From: Pseudomonadota bacterium
Lineage (GTDB): Bacteria; Pseudomonadota; Alphaproteobacteria; Rhizobiales; Tepidamorphaceae
Assembly (NCBI GenBank): GCA_023435545.1
Contig: JAEYRQ010000603.1
Location: 1-9,334, forward strand
Reading direction: 5' to 3'
Length of the DNA stretch: 9,334 nt
The position numbers and the translations under genes were made by a program. Shown here piece after piece: positions 5,693 through 9,334 of this stretch. The notes beneath the pieces are model-generated. The model ran no database searches, was not told where the DNA came from, and worked only from the letters and a program-made list of their open reading frames with translations. How positions within the stretch are numbered: position 1 is the stretch's first letter; every line of letters starts with the position of its first letter.

Positions 5693-8600
5693 ATGCCAGA
5701 GCCCAAGTCCAAGCCCAATCCCATCGGGCCCGGAGACCACCTGTTCCTCGTGGACGGGTCGTCTTTCGTCTTCCGCGCCTTCTTCCAGTCGATGAATCAG
5801 GCTGCGAAGTACAACTATCGCTCCGACGGCCTGCCGACCGGAGCGGTCCGCCTGTTCTGCACCAAGCTCTACCAGTTCGTCCGCGAGGGCGCCGTCGGCA
5901 TCCGGCCGACCCATCTCGCCATCGTGTTCGATAAGTCGGAGGAAACGTTCCGCAAGGAGATCTACGCGGACTACAAGGCCAACCGGAAGGAGCCGCCGCC
6001 GGATCTCGTGCCGCAGTTCCCGCTGATGCGCGCGGCGGTCAGGGCATTCGGGATGGAGCCTATCGAGAAGGCGGGCTTCGAGGCCGACGACCTGATCGCC
6101 ACCTATGCCTGCCAGGCGGAGGCGGCAGGGGCCGACGTGCTGATCATCTCGGCCGACAAGGATCTGATGCAGATCGTCACGCCTAGGATCCAGTTCTATG
6201 ACTTCGAGTCCGGGACGAAGGGCAAGCCCGGCTACCGCCCGGAACGCAAGATCGACGTCGACGGGGTCATCGACTATTTCGGCGTGCCGCCGGACAAGGT
6301 GACCGACGTGCAGGCGCTGGTCGGGGACACCTCCGATAACGTGCCGGGCGTGCCGGGCATCGGCATCAAGACCGCTTCGCAGCTGATCTCGGAGTTTGGA
6401 GACCTGGAGACCCTCTTGGCGCGGGCCGGCGAGATCAAGCAGCCGAAGCGGCGCGAGAACCTGATCGAGCACGCTGAACAGGCGCGGATGTCGAAGACGC
6501 TAGTGACTCTCGACTGCAATGTGGCGCTGGATGTCGAGGCGTCTGCCCTGAAGGTGCCGGATGTCGACGGAACCCGGCTCGTCGGCTTCCTCAAGGCGAT
6601 GGAGTTCACCACGCTGACCAAGCGGGTGGCCGAGGCCTTTGGCGTCGACATGGAGGCGGCCGAGCCGGATGCCGACTATGTGGCTGGCACATACCAGTTC
6701 GAGTTCAGGCCTGTGACCGAGGTCTCGTCCGGGGCGGAGGCCAAGCCTCACACTGAGCCATCTGCAGTCCCGGCGGCGACGCCACGTGCCGAAGCCGCGC
6801 CGGGGACGCCGGCGGCGAAAGCCGAGCGTCTGATCGCCGAGGCGAAGTCGACCGCCTGCGACCGCTCGGCGTATGAGATCGTGCGGACGCTCGCCGACCT
6901 GGGCCGCTGGATCGCCGAGGCGCGCGAGAGGGGCCATGTCGCTGTCGACACCGAAACGACGAGCCTTGATGCGATGCGGGCGGAGCTCGTGGGCGTGTCG
7001 CTCGCCGTTGCACCTGGCCAGGCCTGCTACGTGCCGCTCGGCCATAGCGGCGGCGACGACCTGCTCGGCGGCGGGCTGCTGGCGGATCAGATCCCGTTGG
7101 CGGACGCGCTCACGGCGCTGAAGCCACTACTGGAGGACCGCTCGATCCTCAAGATCGGGCAGAACATCAAGTACGACCTGATCGTACTCGCCCGCCACGG
7201 CATCGCAGTCGCGCCCTTCGACGACACGATGCTGTTGTCCTATGCGCTCGACGGCGGCGTCAGCGGCGGCCATGGCATGGACGAACTGGCGCGCCGCTGG
7301 CTGAATCACACCTGCATCAGCTACGATCAGGTGACCGGCACCGGCAAGGCGCGCATCGGCTTCGGGCGGGTCGCGATCGACAAGGCCGCCGAGTACGCGG
7401 CCGAGGACGCCGACGTCACGCTGCGCCTCTGGCGTGTCCTCAAGGCGCGGCTGGTGGCCGAGCGGATGGTCACCGTCTACGAGACGCTGGAGCGGCCGCT
7501 GGTCGGCGTGCTGGCGCGCATGGAGCAGCGCGGCGTCTCGATCGACCGGCAGATCCTGTCGCGGCTGTCCGGCGAGTTCGCGCAGACCATGGGCGGGCTC
7601 GAGGCCGAGATCCACGAACTGGCCGGCGAGAAGATCAACCTCGGCTCGCCCAAGCAGCTCGGCGACATTCTGTACGGCAACATGGGGCTGCCGGGCGCCA
7701 AGAAGACCAAGACCGGCGCCTGGGCGACAGGCGCCGATATCCTGGAGGAGCTGGCCGAAGCAGGCCATGAGCTCCCCCGCAAGATCCTGGAGTGGCGCCA
7801 GCTCTCGAAGCTGAAGTCGACCTATACCGACCTTCTGCCGGGGTTCGTCCATCCGCAAACCGGACGGGTGCACACCGATTTCGCGCTGGCCGCGACCACG
7901 ACGGGACGGCTTTCGTCGTCCGATCCGAACCTGCAGAACATCCCGGTCAGGACCGAGGCCGGCCGCAAGATCCGCCGCGCCTTCGTGGCCGCGCCGGGCT
8001 ACCGGCTGGTGTCGGCCGACTACAGCCAGATCGAATTGAGGGTGCTCGCCCATATCGCGGACATCCCACAGCTCAAGCAGGCTTTCGCCGACGGTCTGGA
8101 CATCCACGCGCTGACGGCGTCCGAGATGTTCGGCGTGCCGGTCGAGGGCATGGACCCGATGGTGCGGCGCCGTGCGAAGGCGATCAATTTCGGCATCATC
8201 TACGGCATCTCCGCCTTTGGGCTGGCCAACCAGCTCGGCATCGCCCGCGAGGAGGCGCGCGACTACATCGCCCGCTATTTCGAGCGTTTCCCCGGCATCC
8301 GCGACTACATGGACGCAATGAAAGCGGAAGCGCGTGAGCGGGGCTTCGTCGCCACGGTGTTCGGGCGCAAGTGCCACTATCCACTGGCCGAGGCCCGCTC
8401 CCACGCGGAGCGCGGCTTCATGGAGCGCCAGTCGATCAACGCGCCGATCCAGGGCTCGGCCGCCGACATTATCCGCCGGGCGATGGCCCGCATGGAGGAC
8501 CGGCTGGATGAAGCGGGGGTCGAGGCACGCATGCTGCTGCAGGTACACGACGAACTGGTGTTCGAGGTGCCGGAGGACGGCGTCGAGGCCGCCCTGCCGG

Positions 8601-8704
8601 TGATCGTTCAAACCATGGAGACGGCGGCCGAGCCTGCCGTCTCGCTGTCGGTCCCGCTCAAGGTCGATGCGCGGGCCGCCGGCAACTGGGAGGAGGCGCA
8701 CTGA
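5693..8704 (+). CDS. polA: DNA polymerase I (5' nuclease, 3'-5' exonuclease and polymerase domains), 1003 aa
   Basis: DNA polymerase I removes RNA primers, fills Okazaki gaps and does repair synthesis. The ATG at 5693 gives MPEPKSKPNPIGPGDH, leading into LFLVDGSSFVFRAFF; the frame continues upstream into the acyltransferase gene, where a start is unlikely. The 5' nuclease domain (about 15-330) keeps its acidic residues: D21, D80, E130/D132/D133 (EADD), D155/D157 (SADKD) and D212/D215 (GDTSDN, followed by a helix-hairpin-helix PGVPGIGIKTA). An Ala/Pro/Glu-rich linker of about 53 residues (340-392) follows and largely explains the length beyond the E. coli enzyme (928 aa). The 3'-5' exonuclease is intact: D419/E421 (VDTETTS), D495 (NIKYDL), Y568/D572 (YAAED). 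Polymerase motif A has D776 (SADYSQIELR), motif B R825/K829/F833 (RRRAKAINFGIIYG), and motif C H952-D953-E954 (LLQVHDELVFEVP). All three activities should therefore work. Phe833 corresponds to the dideoxynucleotide-discriminating Phe762 of E. coli. Confidence 0.98.
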   Translation: MPEPKSKPNPIGPGDHLFLVDGSSFVFRAFFQSMNQAAKYNYRSDGLPTGAVRLFCTKLYQFVREGAVGIRPTHLAIVFDKSEETFRKEIYADYKANRKEPPPDLVPQFPLMRAAVRAFGMEPIEKAGFEADDLIATYACQAEAAGADVLIISADKDLMQIVTPRIQFYDFESGTKGKPGYRPERKIDVDGVIDYFGVPPDKVTDVQALVGDTSDNVPGVPGIGIKTASQLISEFGDLETLLARAGEIKQPKRRENLIEHAEQARMSKTLVTLDCNVALDVEASALKVPDVDGTRLVGFLKAMEFTTLTKRVAEAFGVDMEAAEPDADYVAGTYQFEFRPVTEVSSGAEAKPHTEPSAVPAATPRAEAAPGTPAAKAERLIAEAKSTACDRSAYEIVRTLADLGRWIAEARERGHVAVDTETTSLDAMRAELVGVSLAVAPGQACYVPLGHSGGDDLLGGGLLADQIPLADALTALKPLLEDRSILKIGQNIKYDLIVLARHGIAVAPFDDTMLLSYALDGGVSGGHGMDELARRWLNHTCISYDQVTGTGKARIGFGRVAIDKAAEYAAEDADVTLRLWRVLKARLVAERMVTVYETLERPLVGVLARMEQRGVSIDRQILSRLSGEFAQTMGGLEAEIHELAGEKINLGSPKQLGDILYGNMGLPGAKKTKTGAWATGADILEELAEAGHELPRKILEWRQLSKLKSTYTDLLPGFVHPQTGRVHTDFALAATTTGRLSSSDPNLQNIPVRTEAGRKIRRAFVAAPGYRLVSADYSQIELRVLAHIADIPQLKQAFADGLDIHALTASEMFGVPVEGMDPMVRRRAKAINFGIIYGISAFGLANQLGIAREEARDYIARYFERFPGIRDYMDAMKAEARERGFVATVFGRKCHYPLAEARSHAERGFMERQSINAPIQGSAADIIRRAMARMEDRLDEAGVEARMLLQVHDELVFEVPEDGVEAALPVIVQTMETAAEPAVSLSVPLKVDARAAGNWEEAH

Positions 8705-8712
8705 GGCGCCTC
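8693..8712. terminator. Possible hairpin terminator at the polA / DUF305 convergence
   Basis: GAGGCGC (8693-8699) pairs perfectly with GCGCCTC (8706-8712) around a six-base loop that contains the polA stop codon TGA. It is the only strong stem near the convergent 3' ends and could serve both strands, but no T-run follows on either side, so it is not a canonical intrinsic terminator. The polA and DUF305 stop codons are 39 bases apart. Confidence 0.3.
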
Positions 8713-8743
8713 GCTCCCGTTGCCACCGTCACTGCCGGGCCGG

Positions 8744-9109
8744 TCAGTGGCCGCGCGCCTTCAGCCATTCGCGCATCTCTGCGATCTCGGCTTCCTGCGC
8801 GGTGATGACCTCCTCGGCCAGCGCCCGAACCTCCGGGTCGCTGCCGTGGGCGATCACCACGCGCGCCATGTCGATCGCCCCCTGGTGATGGGGAATCATG
8901 CCGAGCACGAAATCGACGTCGGCATCGCCGGTATAGTCGATCGCCATGTCGCGATGCATCCGGTCGTTCGCCTCGATGTAGGCCTGGACCGCTTCGGACT
9001 GCGCGGCGGGTGCCGCATGGCCGGCGTGGCCGTGGGTGCCGGCGTCCGAGGCGAGCGCGGGGGCGCAGAGAATCGCCGCGAGCATGGCGGCGGTGGTCGA
9101 TATCTTCAT
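8744..9109 (-). CDS. DUF305 family periplasmic protein, probable copper/metal binding, 121 aa
   Basis: A Sec signal peptide ([15 protein letters not shown] then APALA) is likely cut after Ala20. A His-rich patch follows (THGHAGH, 25-31), then a single DUF305 domain. The family signature is present: DRMHRDM (49-55), [13 protein letters not shown] (70-82), and the C-terminal helix [13 protein letters not shown] (104-116). Met51, His52, Met55, Met71, His74, His75, Met81 and Met112 form a Met/His set suited to copper. The cyanobacterial DUF305 protein CopM is a periplasmic copper binder, so a role in copper sequestration is a reasonable family-based guess; the metal itself cannot be read from the sequence. 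The ATG at 9109 was chosen; a GTG directly before it (9112) would add one residue. Cys15 is not in a lipobox (ILC), so a lipoprotein is unlikely. A perfect 12-bp inverted repeat ends 11 bases upstream of the start codon. The gene converges on polA. Confidence 0.93.
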   Translation of the reverse strand: MKISTTAAMLAAILCAPALASDAGTHGHAGHAAPAAQSEAVQAYIEANDRMHRDMAIDYTGDADVDFVLGMIPHHQGAIDMARVVIAHGSDPEVRALAEEVITAQEAEIAEMREWLKARGH

Positions 9110-9120
9110 CACAGATGATC

Positions 9121-9163
9121 CGTAGGTGGCGGATGTCGAATCTCCGGGCGGCCGCCACCTACG
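9121..9163. repeat. Perfect 12-bp inverted repeat in the DUF305 leader
   Basis: CGTAGGTGGCGG (9121-9132) and CCGCCACCTACG (9152-9163) are perfect reverse complements separated by 19 bases. In the DUF305 transcript the stem would end about 11 bases before the ATG, and the GGA that could act as a weak ribosome site borders its 3' arm. It may be a regulator operator, a leader hairpin limiting translation, or a terminator for the upstream gene; no T-run follows. Confidence 0.6.
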
Positions 9164-9208
9164 CCGGCACGGATCGAAACGAGGGGTGAACGTCCCGAAG
9201 ACGTCGGA

Positions 9209-9334
9209 TCAGACGAGATGTCTCGGCGGCGGATCGTTGAGGCCGGGACCTGCCGCATGCACGGCCAATTCGGCGGCCGCCTCGGCGATGCCGGCACCGT
9301 CCGCCGCGCGGGCGGCAGCGGGTGGGCCGAGCGG
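9209..9334 (-). CDS. C-terminal fragment of an unidentified protein (5' end outside window)
   Basis: The minus-strand frame is open from the right edge to a TGA at 9211-9209, giving 41 residues rich in Ala, Gly and Pro and ending in GLNDPPPRHLV. Its Ala/Gly-rich composition looks more like real GC-rich coding than the Arg/Pro-rich alternative frame (9297-9109), which would also run through the inverted repeat. The stop lies 99 bases before the DUF305 start on the same strand, so the two could form one transcript. In many genomes DUF305 genes sit next to copper-resistance genes, and short proteins with Pro-rich tails occur there, but too little is visible to name a family. Confidence 0.42.
   Translation of the reverse strand, partial: PLGPPAAARAADGAGIAEAAAELAVHAAGPGLNDPPPRHLV

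Noticed and set aside
4465..5724. A 419-codon minus-strand open frame covering the whole acyltransferase gene.
   Set aside because: Its composition (His, Arg, Asp, Gln rich, no domain) is typical of the antisense of a GC-rich membrane protein; the plus strand has unmistakable acyltransferase-3 motifs.
7127..8701. A 524-codon minus-strand open frame, plus another at 5525-6472, antisense to polA.
   Set aside because: These are antisense shadows of conserved DNA polymerase I coding sequence, caused by scarcity of stop codons at high GC.
9053..9109. Cys15 in the DUF305 signal peptide as a lipoprotein acylation site.
   Set aside because: The preceding residues are I-L rather than a small residue at -1, so it does not form a lipobox; an ordinary signal peptidase I site follows (ALA before SDA).
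9109..9297. A 62-codon minus-strand open frame immediately upstream of DUF305.
   Set aside because: It is Arg/Pro-rich, runs through the inverted repeat and has no signal or domain; the alternative frame ending at 9209 has a more protein-like composition.

Overview
The window is GC-rich, densely coding bacterial chromosome. Coding frames are strongly G/C-biased at third positions, start sites mostly lack strong Shine-Dalgarno sequences, and PolA carries a long Ala/Pro linker between its nuclease domains. Together with a DUF305 periplasmic protein and an STAND-WD40 giant, this suggests an alphaproteobacterium, perhaps Hyphomicrobiales-like. That placement is inference from style and gene families, not from a marker search. 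No tRNA, rRNA, CRISPR array, insertion sequence or integrase gene is visible.

Layout: (1) Bases 1-2673 (+) are the 3' portion of a large STAND NTPase gene, cut by the left edge. It encodes a winged-helix-like STAND C-terminal segment, one transmembrane helix, then 14 WD40-type repeats, enough for two seven-bladed propellers. (2) Facing it tail to tail with a 7-bp overlap, 2667-3530 (-) encodes a membrane-anchored pentapeptide-repeat protein with 40 in-register pentads. (3) Upstream of that on the same strand, 3688-4383 (-) encodes a secreted beta-rich protein of unknown family, possibly an outer-membrane barrel. (4) A divergent intergenic region (4384-4623) holds two perfect hairpins and a candidate minus-strand promoter. 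(5) 4624-5640 (+) is an integral-membrane acyltransferase-3 family protein. (6) 5693-8704 (+) is polA, a full three-domain DNA polymerase I with all catalytic residues intact. (7) 8744-9109 (-) is a small DUF305 protein with a signal peptide and many Met/His residues, preceded by a perfect 12-bp inverted repeat. (8) At the right edge (9209-9334, -) lies the C-terminal end of a further gene, unidentified.

How they fit together: polA is housekeeping. The left half (STAND-WD40, pentapeptide-repeat protein, predicted outer-membrane protein, acyltransferase) has an envelope theme. By the positive-inside rule, both the WD40 propellers and the pentapeptide beta-helix would be on the outer face of the inner membrane. 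A STAND ATPase reading out a periplasmic or envelope state through WD40 blades is an attractive idea, but nothing in the sequence proves that these neighbours act together. The right edge may belong to a copper/metal-handling locus, judged only from the DUF305 protein.
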